From positions 24,449,513 to 24,513,512 of the forward strand of contig CM057147.1 in the NCBI GenBank assembly GCA_029964075.1: a DNA stretch of 64,000 nucleotides, given 5' to 3'. Source of the DNA: Patiria pectinifera. Taxonomy: Eukaryota > Echinodermata > Asteroidea > Valvatida > Asterinidae. The notes beneath the pieces were generated by a model. That model ran no database searches and had not been told where the DNA came from. It saw only the letters and a program-made list of their open reading frames with translations. Positions 1 through 9,955 of the stretch are shown here, piece by piece. Positions within the stretch are counted from its first letter, which is position 1, and each line of letters opens with the position of its first letter. The position numbers and the translations under genes are program-made.

Positions 1-883
1 GGCTACATGAATTTCGCTTCGCACTTGCTTTCGCGTGAAGTATGAACCGGGCTTAAAGCTTTGCAAAAACTGGAAGCCTTGCCTTCCATTGGTGATAACT
101 TTGTAATTTCCTCATCCAGAAATGGTCATGAGACGGCTATTTGAACTTGTAATTAATGACTGAAACCACAACCGTACATCCTGTGAGTTGTGGAGGAACT
201 GTCTCAGTTTCTGGTGTCAATTGACACATGTTTGGACGCGGCAAAGTGCCACATGAGTCCTGTTGTTTTATTTTTCTGCTATTTATTGTCATTCAGATAA
301 GTATTTCATTGTTTTGTTACCATTCTAATTATGCGAAAAAAGGGCATTCGCCATGATCTTCAAATAACCAATTTTCAATGTGTATGTTTTGTTTGACCGA
401 AAAATAGTATACTCTGTTCGTCATCTGGAGACTACTGGACTCTTTCTGGTGTAGTAGTTTTAGAAGTGGATGCTATATCGTTATTTTTCTTTACCTATGG
501 TTATTTTAAGGTTTGGGATGAACAAAAAATAAACTTTCCAGGGTTGTCATCGAGTCCATTACAATTCCTGACAAGTCAGTTACAAGTCACAAGTCCAGTC
601 ACAAGCTATTCAAATCAACTGTGACAAAGGGAATCTTTTAATATTGTTTTAATATCCTCTGTATCTTGTGAATGGATTTGTGCATGACTTGTGATTCACT
701 TACGACCGGACTTGTTATGAAAGACTCGACTACAACGTTGAAACGTTTTAAGCTGATAAGCTTTTACAGCAAGTGAGCAGTAACTCTTTTGTTGTGAATC
801 TTGGATTTTAGGAGTATTGAAGATAATTGACAAGAAGTTTTGACAAAACAACCTTTTCGAGCTTGTTTTTATTCCCGATATAG
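1..883. other. Intron or upstream DNA of gene A
   Basis: This stretch lies before the first visible exon of gene A. It is AT-rich and has no open reading frame that looks like the missing first part of the F-type lectin domain, so those exons should be left of the window. Around 550-610 there is a short run of 'caagtc' repeats resembling the array at 50105-50385. Nothing else recognisable. Confidence 0.5.
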
Positions 884-1138
884 CCGAACGTTTGATCGGT
901 GCGACCGTTCGCGCCGGGCTGAGCCCTTCAGTTACCGAGAACACCGTGTGCGGTTCCCCGGTAACAGCCGAGCAAGCCACTCCGGGCGCCTGGCTGCGAT
1001 TCACCTGCGACCCGCCGGTACGGGCGCGCTACCTCAGCGTGGACATCGACCTAAGGGGATCGGGAAGGTCGCAGTTTCTGGCAGTATGCGAGGTCAAGGT
1101 GGAGGAATCTCAAGCCATGGAGTGCCCAGGATGGGCAG
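884..1138 (+). CDS. Gene A exon: C-terminal half of F-type lectin domain
   Basis: Acceptor tatag before 884, donor GT at 1139. It encodes ERLIGATVRAG..., a Cys, ...RFTCDPPVRARYLSVDI..., and ...LAVCEVKVEE, matching the typical end of F-type (fucose-binding) lectins, where 'ERL.GA.VR.G' follows the Cys-Cys and 'RY.SV' and 'L.LCEV.V' close the jelly roll. It ends in phase 1. Confidence 0.88.
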
Positions 1139-4100
1139 GTAATGTCAAAAACAAAAGACTATGCTTGATTTCAGAACCTAGAATTTCGCTCGTCGAGATT
1201 GTATGTCCATGACTTGGGCCAAAATGTGGGTTCCTGTTCTGTACTGTTTCAGGTCATGAATTTTACAATTCAATAAACGCTACTTAGTCACCAAATCAAT
1301 GCAATTTCTCAAACCAGCCAATGCCACCGGCTTCCTTGACGCAACTTGCTTGACCCCCACGCCCCTGCTGGATCCCAACGGTGACGGCGGCGCTTTCATC
1401 GGTACCTACCTGGGCGCCCGAGACGCTACGGCCTCCGTATCCTTCGGTCGAAGGTCCAACACGGGGCACAATGGAGCACCAAGCCTGCCGGCTTCGGCCC
1501 ATCAGGTCTCCCATCCCCTGGGCTCGACCGACGCCGACTTACTGTACCTGCCCGCCACTGGGGGTCTCGTGAGGATAGGGGCGTTCTTCTGCCTGGCAAC
1601 CAAGGACGAGACGAGGACACAAATTACGATGATCATCCTGAACAAGAACGGTCAGTTTAGGTTTCAAGTTTCTTTAATCTTTTCGCTCGTACCCCCGCCC
1701 TGCAAAACAGGAACAGTTTGGTAAATGTTCAATTCCCGTCACTTGCTCAGGCTCCGTTCCGAATTCGCGAAGGGTCAAACTGCATATTATGCGACGCTCA
1801 AATTTGTCCACATGGTCCGCAATGAAAAAGAAATCACATCCGGGATGGAATGTGTGTTTCTCTATCAGAAAATTTTCGGATAGCATTTGCGCGCATTGGC
1901 TAATCTAAAGCAGCTACAGCCAGATGTCTTTATACATAGGTCATGTTAAGTTACCCAGAATGCCATCCCGCTTCCTTGACAAGATTCTGTGAAGCTCATC
2001 AGCCCTTCCCAGCGCCCTGTTTGCAGGGCGGGGGGTACGAGCGAAATTTTTTCATTGGCTGGCTGCGTACTTTATAACAAAAGAGGGCGCTATGAAACAT
2101 ACAACAGGTTGTCTCCATTGCATTCAGCCTTCGAAGAGAAGGGCTGCTACACAGAGTCTTTCAAATTTTTAAACTGTTCAGATTTGTTTTCTAAAAATTA
2201 ATGTGGCCTGACGTTGCGAACTTAGCGAGTTCTTCTTCAGAGGCTAAAACAGAAATGACAGAGGTACATACATTAACATGGGGGTGCACACAAACATGCA
2301 GGGCTGAAAGAAGAAACACAAAAGGAGGATTAGGTGGGAAAGGTGTGGAAAGATGCAGGGGAGGGTGGATGAGAGAACAAAGAAACAAAGGGGGATGGCA
2401 AACCGCAAGGGGTCTGGTATAAACAGGGGAGGGACCAGAAAGGGGAAGGATCAAAGGTCACAGGGAGTGGGAACGAACAAAAGAGTGTGAGAGTGAAGTT
2501 TTGTTTTCGATCGAATTGTTTTGTCAAAACACTTTTTGAAGCAAGTGGTGTCTGTAAAAAAAATAGTTTCGAAATAAAACAACACGAAGGAACACCCCTT
2601 TTTTTTGGTAGACGTTCACGTCCGTCCGGTAGTTCTGACGAAAACTGTGAGCGTGATGGAGTCGGTTACCTTGGAGATGGAAGCTGTAAACCCGCCAAAC
2701 AGCGACTGGCGATGGAGACACAATGGCGGGCCTTTCATAGGCCGTTCCCAGGATCGACTAACTCATTTCATTCCATCAGTCTGCCCAAGGGATGCTGGGA
2801 TATACGAGTGTCACGTCAATACTTTTCGCCCGCTTCAACGCCACGCCATCATGCAACTCATAGTGAGAGGTAGGTGAAGGGTGGTCCCCGTCTCTCCATT
2901 ACCAAGTAGCGTATCCAGCTTTGGATGTCAGGGGGGCAACCTCACATCCGCGCCGAAATGTAGGCAGGTTTTTCCCTTCGGACACTTAGCCTCTGTAAAA
3001 TCAAAAAGCGTGAGGGGGGGGGGCGGGGGCGCTCTTCGAAACTGACCATTATTATACATACTGCTAAATATAATTATGCCCATTTTCACGGCGCATTATA
3101 ATGGTTATTGAGCGGATTTTCTTTTGTTGGGATTGATGTTAGAACTCTCTTACCATTTATTGAAATAATTGCTGAACAAAATATTTTCCAAAAAAATCCG
3201 CCAGGAGGGCAAGGTGCCCCTCCCTGCCTCCCTCTGGATACGCCACTGTTGCCGCTATTTAAATGTGAAAACCATTGGAGAAAAAAACAGCGATTGATGA
3301 TTGAGTAATATGATCGATAGAGGGCAGTGTTGTAATACTTGTTTTCGTATCGAGGTGTTTTAACACTCACTGACTCAGTAAACGTCTTCAGGTAGGCCAA
3401 CAGTATATTAGTATAGTATTACATACAAGTCATTTTTTTGTGTGGAGAAATTTTAGTTGTGTGCTTTACCTGATATCATTTGCCGTTTTTTCCTATGAAG
3501 CTTGCCCATCTGGTAGGTGGGGACCAGACGTTTCGTGTACCAACATCTGCCCGCCATGCTACAATGGCGGCGTCTGCGACGCCCTCTCTGGCCGATGCGT
3601 CTGCGCACCTGGATTCAAGGGTCGATACTGCGAAGAAGGTACACCGTTGGCTTACATCCAAAATATGCTGGGCGTTCTGCCAGAAATGTGGGAGAAATAC
3701 CTTGTGTTTGTTTTTAATGTACATCTAAGATCCTTCTTTTGGGAATATGCTGCCTAACTGTGACTTCACTACCTCCCCAGGTCAGGCTCCTCGACAACGG
3801 TTCACGCGCACCCATTAATGACCCATATTCTACCTAATTTAACACACACGATCGCAGACAGCGATTTATAGAAAACTCTTTAAAACGAGTACAACCTGAA
3901 AGGGGTAAAGTGTTTTGCAGCAGATTGTCATCACACCAGTTACAGCCACCGTGCGCATAGTTGTTCTTATTTTCGCTTCCAATTGGTGATTAAAGCAATG
4001 TTATGAAACGTGGGTTCATAACCGCAACAGCAAAACACCGAGATCACGTGGGCCGCTTCGGTTTGTCTGAACCGTACCGAGTTGATCTCTGAGTGACACC

Positions 4101-7100
4101 ACGACTCCGTAGGCCTATATAGCCCGAACTAGGAGGCATTTAGTCAGATGTAATTGTAACGGCAAAAATACATAACTCCGTATGTACACATAGTGGAATT
4201 TGTATCCTTGTAGAGTCATTTCTTTGTTCTCGTGTAATAAAGTTTTCGAAATTGAAAGTGTACTTTCAAAATGCTCCTTTTTTTTAACCAGAATTAATTT
4301 CCTGGGCTGAAATTCGGAATTAATATCCCCTACATAAAATACTTCAATTTGCGACGGATCAACACACCTTTGAAATTCCTAGTCTTTAATCCATATATCT
4401 AGTGGAGACTGGAGACGTATACAATCTTGTGTTCCCTATTGTGCACATGTCTTCACAGGGTACCGTGTACCAGATCATTGTGGTTACACAAATTGAATTT
4501 CACACACATTTTCCCCTTGTCATTTTTGTCAACAGTTCTGGGACTCAACTTTTTTGGCCAAGATGGCAGCCATTACTGTCAAGGTTCGGACGATGGCAAC
4601 GGTTGCCGCGGAAAACTGTTCTGTCTTCCGGACCCATACGGCTGCTCATGCGCAGCAGGATTCAAAGGATTCGACTGCATGCAAGGTAACGAACCTTTGA
4701 ATTCCTCATAACAATTGATCCTAGAAAATACAAGATCTTAAATTGGAACAGAATTACACTCAAAAGAAACACATTTTCGACTTGGGCTTACAAACGTTTT
4801 AAGTGATGACTTATGGGCTCCCTGCGCCAACAAAGAGGGCGCCCTTTTACCTAGCAACGATGTCCCATTGGCGGGACACATTTTGCATGTTGACGCGCGC
4901 GCACCGTTCCTTGTGTGAGACGCACGTACACCAGGGGATTTGTAGTATGTACACGCATGCAGTGGCTGAGCTGCGCCATAAAATATTTCAGTCAGGCAAG
5001 ATGGCGTCGATCGGTCAACCCAACTGTACTTTCTTTGCCGGTGAGGGGGTACTTGTGAACGGAGCGGATAAGGGAGAGCATGTAATTTCAGGATCAGGTT
5101 AACTCAAACCGCAACATTTTTTTATTGATATCTTCCAGGATCTTTTATGTCTCATTCCAGATTGACCTAGAATACCCACAAAATCGTCAAAAATTTCTCG
5201 CATTTCAAATCCGATTTAATGGGTTTTTCTTAATTTTCAGAGTGCGACGAAGGTACCTACGGCGCAGATTGTAAACAGACGTGCCACTGTGCCCTCAACG
5301 TCACATGTGAGAAGGACACCGGGAAGTGCCTGGGAGGTAAATGATCAAACCGTTTCACTGAAGGTCATTGACCTTTGTACTATATTTAGTATAGAGGTCT
5401 GAGGTCATGCTGTTTCCATGAACGTGGGCAGGAAACGGTCTCATAGTTTCAGGGATTTGGTTGCTATGCTTCGTGACCAATTTTTATTCGATGTGGTCCA
5501 TTTGGAGTTAGCGGCCCACGGTTGCCGCCCCGGCTATATTCGGTCATGCGTACATCAGATGTTAAATTATCGTTGCCCAGCGTTAAGTTGGAACTAATCA
5601 CGGCAGAAAGCTTCAATATGCGAATTATTGATCATCCATTCTTAATACATACATAGCAGATGCATTCACAGTAAGATGTGATTTCCTCTTAATTCCAGCT
5701 TGTGCCCCATCATATTTCGGAGTCAATTGCCAGCAAACAGGTAGGATGCTTTTGTGACCCGTTTTATCAAAAGGAACATTATTTTTTAAAGACTTTCAGA
5801 ACCATAGAATATTCCGAAATTTAGGCTTAAAAAACTACACCGAATTCCAGGTCGCCAGGTGGCGTCCTGATAGCAATTTGTTTTTAAAGGATGACGTCAT
5901 ATTCCGTATATATCTTTCCGTTTCAGATTGTCCAAATGGATTCTACGGCGCGAAGTGTAACCAGACTTGCCATTGCCAGGGTGTCACGTGTCATCGAGAC
6001 ACTGGGGAATGCGAGGGCCGTAAGTTATAAACATTTCATTTTGAATCACGTTTTCTGTTTGCTTTTTGCATGCTATGACCACCACGTCATGAGACGTTCT
6101 TGGCTCTGCAATAGGACAACAGACAATTAACTTTCTTTGTTCACAGCATGTCTTACCTCTATTTTTCTACAGCATGTGCTGAACCATACTTCGGAATAAA
6201 CTGTCAGGAGACTGGTGAGTACCTCTACACATCCGTTAAAAAAACCGTGGACATCACTTGTGGCGTCATCATTTTCAAGACAAGTAATAAGAATAGACGC
6301 GGATTATGAAAACAACTTCCCTCCTCAATGATTTGTGTGATATTTGCTTTTGAAGGTTTCGGCGGCGTGCCCAATTTGGTAGCTTACCAGAGTGAAACCA
6401 CCCCAGGGCACGTGATACTCTCCTGGGGTAAAGACAGTGCCTCTGTTTACACCATTGGGTACGAGTTGGTTAATCGAGGTCACTGCGAGCCAATCACGTC
6501 CCCGGATAGGAAGTTTCTTCCCGACCGCTTCGATAAGGAAACATCCCATGCCATCCTGACCGACCTGGAGCCTTCATCGGTGTACAGGGTTTACGTGCAG
6601 TCACACTATGGAATCCACAGCATCGTGCCAACGGAATCGTTTGTGGAAGTTTCTACATCTCCTGCAAATGGTTAGCATTGAAGAAAAAAAAACGTTTCTG
6701 TTTGAAACCCAAAGCATCTGTATGTTCAGTACAGTAAGATGAGTGTTTTGTAAAAGAAGAATCAGTTGCCAAGAAAATGTTGTCTTTTTCATTTCCCAAT
6801 ATTCTTCTATTACTTGAATTGACAACAATAACACCAAGCTGTCTGGACATTCCAAGTCGTGTTCGTCAATTTCTGGAATAAAACAATCCTCTGAGCTGAG
6901 CTAGCTAAGCCGCTAGATCTTATTCAAGCCTTCAAATATCGGCAGTGTTATTTCCACCAAACATACCCCAACTCCAACAATTCTTCATTCGAATGTGTAT
7001 CTCTGTTGGTTTTTTCAGACTCCCGATCGGTCCAAGATTTCAGGGCCTTGGATATCACATCGAACGACTTTCTGCTCAACTGGAGCCCAGTACAGTGCGC

Positions 7101-9955
7101 AGACGCGTATTACTTGACCTCCGACCTTCTGCAGATAGGTCACTGTTCCAGGTCGGACACTCAGCAAGAAAGGTCAACTTTCTTGACCCAAAACACGTCC
7201 GTTACCATAAATTGCAGGGAACCTTTTGCAACCTACAGTGTCTCCATTGTGGCTAGCGTTGAGGGCGTCAACGGATCGGCCTCTACCTTGGAAGTCGCAA
7301 CTACAAAAGCAGGTCCTTGAATTTTATCATTTGAACCCTTGTCAGGCTTACACATTACGTAGCGGGTCGCCTTCTTAATCTGTTGGGAAACACTTTCGCT
7401 TAATGCTTGTAGTTTCATCATTAATCCTTTCTGTAGAGCTTTAACTTCACATTAAATCCAATTTTCAATACATATGTGAGATTCCCTAGGTTTTTATTTC
7501 GATTTTCTTTTTCGCTTCGTACCTGTCAAACGTTTTCCAGTCCAGTTTTGCCAATCAGATGCATGACTGAACCTAAGATGTTTGTTAACTACCCTTCAAA
7601 TTCCAATCCTGATCAGTAATTTTGGTGACTGTTTAACCAGTAGTTAATTTTAAAACTGCAGTTAGTCCTTTATACCCACAATGAAACTGATGCTATTTTT
7701 TATTAGCCGTGTTTACAAGTTGGGTTTCAAATCTATCCAACAGCACCGGGCACGCCAGATGGCCTGACAGTGGTCTCATCTGCAACAAATAGTCTTCACT
7801 TTTCCTGGGATGATCTGCCGTGCGAAGAGCATCATGGCCAGTTTGAAGGCTATCGCTATGCGCTGCGCGATGTGTCCACCGGGGATACTGTTGCCTCCAG
7901 CATAGAATCGGTGTCAGAAGTGGGATTCACCGACCTCACTCCTTGCAGGCAGTACGAGTTCAGAGTTGCCGCACTGGCTTCCGACTTACAAGGATCTTAT
8001 TCGAACTGGCTCACTGCTCAGACGGCTGCACAAGGTAGGTGATCTGCACCTGGTGAACTTAGTTTTGAAGTTTGTTTTAATGAAACTTGTGAGACGATCT
8101 TCATGGTTTTTGTTTGTTTCCGGAATTCCAGGTCCGGGCTCAGTAAACAATCTGATAGTCACGGATACATCATCCAGTGAAACGACAGTGTCTTGGCAGC
8201 CCCTCTGCTCAATACCTGTGGTATAAGTGAGTACAGGCTCAGATATGTACTGACTATCCAGGATATGTGTTCCATGACCGCCTTAACAGTATCACCACCG
8301 GTACCTCTGTCGACGACTTCAACGTCCACCAGGCTGACTGGCCTGGTCCCGGCCTCTCAATATCAGGCGTTCGTCAAAGCCATCAATGATGCCGGCGAGG
8401 GACAGGAGGCGTCGGTTTTGTGGACCACAAATGAGTCAGGTGTGTAAATCTAACAGGAAACATGAAACTTATAATGATACGGGCATGTAAAATACATCCA
8501 ACTTATGCTCAGATCTCTTGTATTTTCAGCTCCTACAAACCCTCCAGAAGATGTGATGGTTCTTGCAATCTCCGCTAACCGCAGCATCGGTTTCTCCTGG
8601 AATCAGCCATCTTGTGGAGGGAGGGGCGGAGTCATCACCAAATACGCCTACCGACTGAGCCACCAGGACGGTGAGTTAGTTATCATCGACTCTGCTGATG
8701 AGACATCGAGGGAATGGGTGGTCTTTGCAGGACTGGAGCTGTTCAGAGAGTACGGTTTCCAGGTTGCTGCTACTACCAGTGCTGGTGTTGGGCCGTACAG
8801 TCAGATCATCCGAGCAACGGTCAATCCAGGTACGAGCTCGATAGTCAAAGGCTTACTTTAATATCCTGGTAAAACGGAAAAGGATGCCGTTTAAATTTTG
8901 GTTTCCAGATAGGAAACAGTTTTCAATTATACTAGGCCTAAGTGTAGCAAAGCTTATAATACAGGGGACAATATCAACCTTTTTTGAAACCTTTTTGATA
9001 TACATAAGTGTTTAATTAGGACAAAATGTCTCTATGTAAATACAGTCACTGTTTCGGTTTGGAAAGATAAGATTTTACAAGCATTGGATCGCCAGAACAT
9101 TTATAGTGCGGACAATTCTTCATGGGAAAAACTGGCTACAAAACCGTTAAGGAGTCTTGTATCCGAACATATCACACTTTTGGAATGTTGTATAATATTC
9201 CATTATCAATGCGTTATTGTTCTTGGTGACAGGAAGGGATGCAAACATGTTCTCGACAAATGCTCCCGGGATTTCATCAACAGAAAGGAAGGCAACTGCT
9301 AAGTCACCTGGGATGTCGACTGATGGAGACCCGGTGCGCCCTCTGCCGCCCGCCAAGTCACTCGGCTCAGCTGCTGACATAAGTGGCACAGTTGTAGCAG
9401 TGGTAGTGATGGGTCTTCTGCTAATTGCAGTCGTGATGGTTGCGTACGTTAAGCTGAAACGAGGCGGAGGGAGCTTCACGATGTTCAGACGTCGCGTCGG
9501 ATGGAGTGGCTTCGCTAATCATGATGAAGCCGAGGTAAGTTACTAGCTCGCGTATCATGCATATCACGTGTGGTGACGGTCGTCTGGTTCCTTGACTTTG
9601 CAAGTACCTAGCAACCATATTAGATTCGTCAGAATTGGCAGTCTTTTGGTCTTGGAACCAGACTAGTGGTGACGCGCGTGAAGCCAATCAGCGCGTACCT
9701 GACATGTCTGATCGACACTTTCCAAAGCGCACTTTCCAGGACAGCTTGATACATTTTGCAGCCGTCAGGCAAACGGGGATTGACCGTGATGTGGGGCTAC
9801 AGAATTACCAAACTGGGTCTGTCGTTCGTATAAAGAATTGCCGATATTTTTTTTTTCATGAAGCTAAAACAAATTTACCGTGCTCGGATTTTATTTTGTC
9901 TTTTATTTTTCTTTTGCAATAGATGATGACTGAGATGGACTCCAAAGGGCAGTAG
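884..9955 (+). CDS. Gene A: F-type lectin/Ig/EGF/FN3 transmembrane protein, Tie-like ectodomain, no catalytic domain (5' partial)
   Basis: Sixteen exons (884-1138, 1318-1650, 2612-2869, 3501-3638, 4536-4685, 5241-5336, 5699-5740, 5927-6019, 6173-6214, 6356-6670, 7019-7312, 7744-8034, 8132-8439, 8530-8829, 9233-9534, 9923-9955) give about 1083 codons. In order they encode the end of an F-type lectin domain, a Tie-type first Ig domain, a second Ig domain, four EGF-like domains, five FN3 domains, a Ser/Thr/Pro-rich stalk, one membrane helix and a 39-residue basic cytoplasmic tail ending MTEMDSKGQ. The second EGF holds the run FCLPDPYGCSCAAGFKG, close to the matching EGF of vertebrate Tie receptors. 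The protein should be a type I surface receptor. The N-terminus and signal peptide are outside the window. Compared with gene B it lacks Ig3, four FN3 domains, the furin site and the phosphatase. A 1-base deletion in the exon 8132-8439 brings an in-frame stop at 8224-8226. Everything else is open, so the gene may be recently broken or the base may be a sequence error. Confidence 0.88.
1318..1650 (+). CDS. Gene A exon: Tie-type N-terminal Ig-like domain
   Basis: One phase 1-1 exon of 333 nt. It encodes a domain with one Cys near the start (DATCL) and one near the end (RIGAFFCLAT), then TQITMIILNKN. The gene B exon 38025-38381 aligns, sharing the GAF(F/Y)C end. The end resembles the first Ig domain of Tie2 (GA-Y-F-C followed by a hydrophobic strand), from memory. 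Confidence 0.75.
1681..2046. mobile_element. MITE family 1, copy 1
   Basis: The ends are inverted repeats: TTTCGCTCGTACCCCCGCCC on the left and its complement (GGGCGGGGGGTACGAGCGAAA) on the right. The inside is related, inverted, to 25788-26310. It lies entirely in the intron after the first Ig exon. No coding capacity. Confidence 0.8.
2612..2869 (+). CDS. Gene A exon: second Ig-like domain
   Basis: Phase 1-1 exon. It shows the Ig core Trp region (DWRWRHN) and the DAGIYEC motif, but no Cys on the B strand (VTLEMEA), so the usual intradomain disulfide is missing. The gene B exon 39124-39387 has the same feature. Confidence 0.88.
3501..3638 (+). CDS. Gene A exon: EGF-like domain 1
   Basis: Phase 1-1 exon of 138 nt, the same length as its gene B counterpart (39920-40057). 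It encodes CPSGRWGPDVSCTNIC, then CYNGGVCDALSGRCVCAPGF and GRYC, a Tie/laminin-type EGF repeat with its conserved cysteines. Confidence 0.92.
4536..4685 (+). CDS. Gene A exon: EGF-like domain 2 with Tie signature
   Basis: Phase 1-1 exon. It contains FCLPDPYGCSCAAGFKG, which is nearly the sequence found in the second EGF of vertebrate Tie receptors. The equivalent in gene B is 40350-40505 (FCLQDPFGCACAAGYKG). Confidence 0.92.
5241..5336 (+). CDS. Gene A exon: EGF-like domain 3, first part
   Basis: It encodes ECDEGTYGADCKQTCHC followed by a VTCEKDTGKC segment. The remainder of the repeat is in the next exon. Gene B encodes its matching EGF in one exon. Confidence 0.88.
5699..5740 (+). CDS. Gene A exon: EGF-like domain 3, last part (42 nt)
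   Basis: A micro-exon encoding ACAPSYFGVNCQQT, with acceptor ttccag before 5699 and donor gtagga after 5740. The frame and cysteine spacing complete EGF 3. The same split is repeated in EGF 4. Confidence 0.85.
5927..6019 (+). CDS. Gene A exon: EGF-like domain 4, first part
   Basis: It encodes DCPNGFYGAKCNQTCHC then VTCHRDTGEC, a near copy of EGF 3, which suggests a local duplication of a two-exon EGF unit. Confidence 0.88.
6173..6214 (+). CDS. Gene A exon: EGF-like domain 4, last part (42 nt)
   Basis: A micro-exon encoding PCAEPYFGINCQET, the same length and pattern as 5699-5740. Acceptor ttctacag, donor gtgagt. Confidence 0.86.
6356..6670 (+). CDS. Gene A exon: FN3 domain 1
   Basis: Phase 1-1 exon with the FN3 core pattern: HVILSWG on the B strand, a Tyr-containing C strand (IGYELVN), and the LTDLEPSSVYRVYVQS motif before the last strands. 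Confidence 0.88.
7019..7312 (+). CDS. Gene A exon: FN3 domain 2
   Basis: It encodes an FN3 domain (FLLNWSPVQC...YYLTS...CREPFATYSVSIVAS). The donor (gtcctt) is weak, but phase and the match to the next acceptor support it. Confidence 0.82.
7744..8034 (+). CDS. Gene A exon: FN3 domain 3
   Basis: It encodes PGTPDGLTVVS..., LHFSWDDLPC..., FEGYRYALRD, and FTDLTPCRQYEFRVAAL, a complete FN3 domain. It resembles the fourth FN3 of gene B, which has the same Cys pair (DEVSC and LTPC). Confidence 0.9.
8132..8439 (+). CDS. Gene A exon: FN3 domain 4, frameshifted
   Basis: Entering in the frame of the previous exon, it reads PGSVNNLIVTD...TVSWQP and then meets TAA at 8224-8226. One frame over, the rest of the FN3 domain is open (NTCGISEYRLRYV...LTGLVPASQYQAFVKAIND). 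The switch point is the C run at 8200-8203. The exon is 308 nt; adding one base would give 309 and the phase 1 end that the next exon needs. Confidence 0.88.
8530..8829 (+). CDS. Gene A exon: FN3 domain 5
   Basis: It encodes NPPEDVMVLAIS, IGFSWNQPSC, ITKYAYRLS and FAGLELFREYGFQVAAT, a complete FN3 domain of 300 nt, phase 1-1. It is similar to the gene B exon 51018-51317 (same length, CPGSRGDIVGYTYRL). Confidence 0.9.
9233..9534 (+). CDS. Gene A exon: stalk, membrane helix and short basic tail
   Basis: A Ser/Thr/Pro-rich stalk of about 45 residues comes before the helix TVVAVVVMGLLLIAVVMVAY and then KLKRGGGSFTMFRRRVGWSG. The positive charges after the helix give the type I orientation. The exon ends in phase 0 at a gtaagt donor; reading through would hit a stop two codons later. 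Confidence 0.88.
9923..9955 (+). CDS. Gene A last coding exon (MMTEMDSKGQ, stop)
   Basis: The acceptor tttgcaatag joins in phase 0 and gives ten residues and TAG at 9953-9955. The peptide MTEMDSK resembles MTKIDDSK, spelled across the junction of two juxtamembrane exons of gene B (61959-62014 and 62515-62792), so it looks like what remains of an RPTP juxtamembrane region. Confidence 0.75.
   Translation: MMTEMDSKGQ

Noticed and set aside
4803..5102. 99-codon open frame between EGF 2 and EGF 3 of gene A
   Set aside because: It is not bounded by in-phase splice sites and has no EGF-like cysteine pattern; intron sequence.
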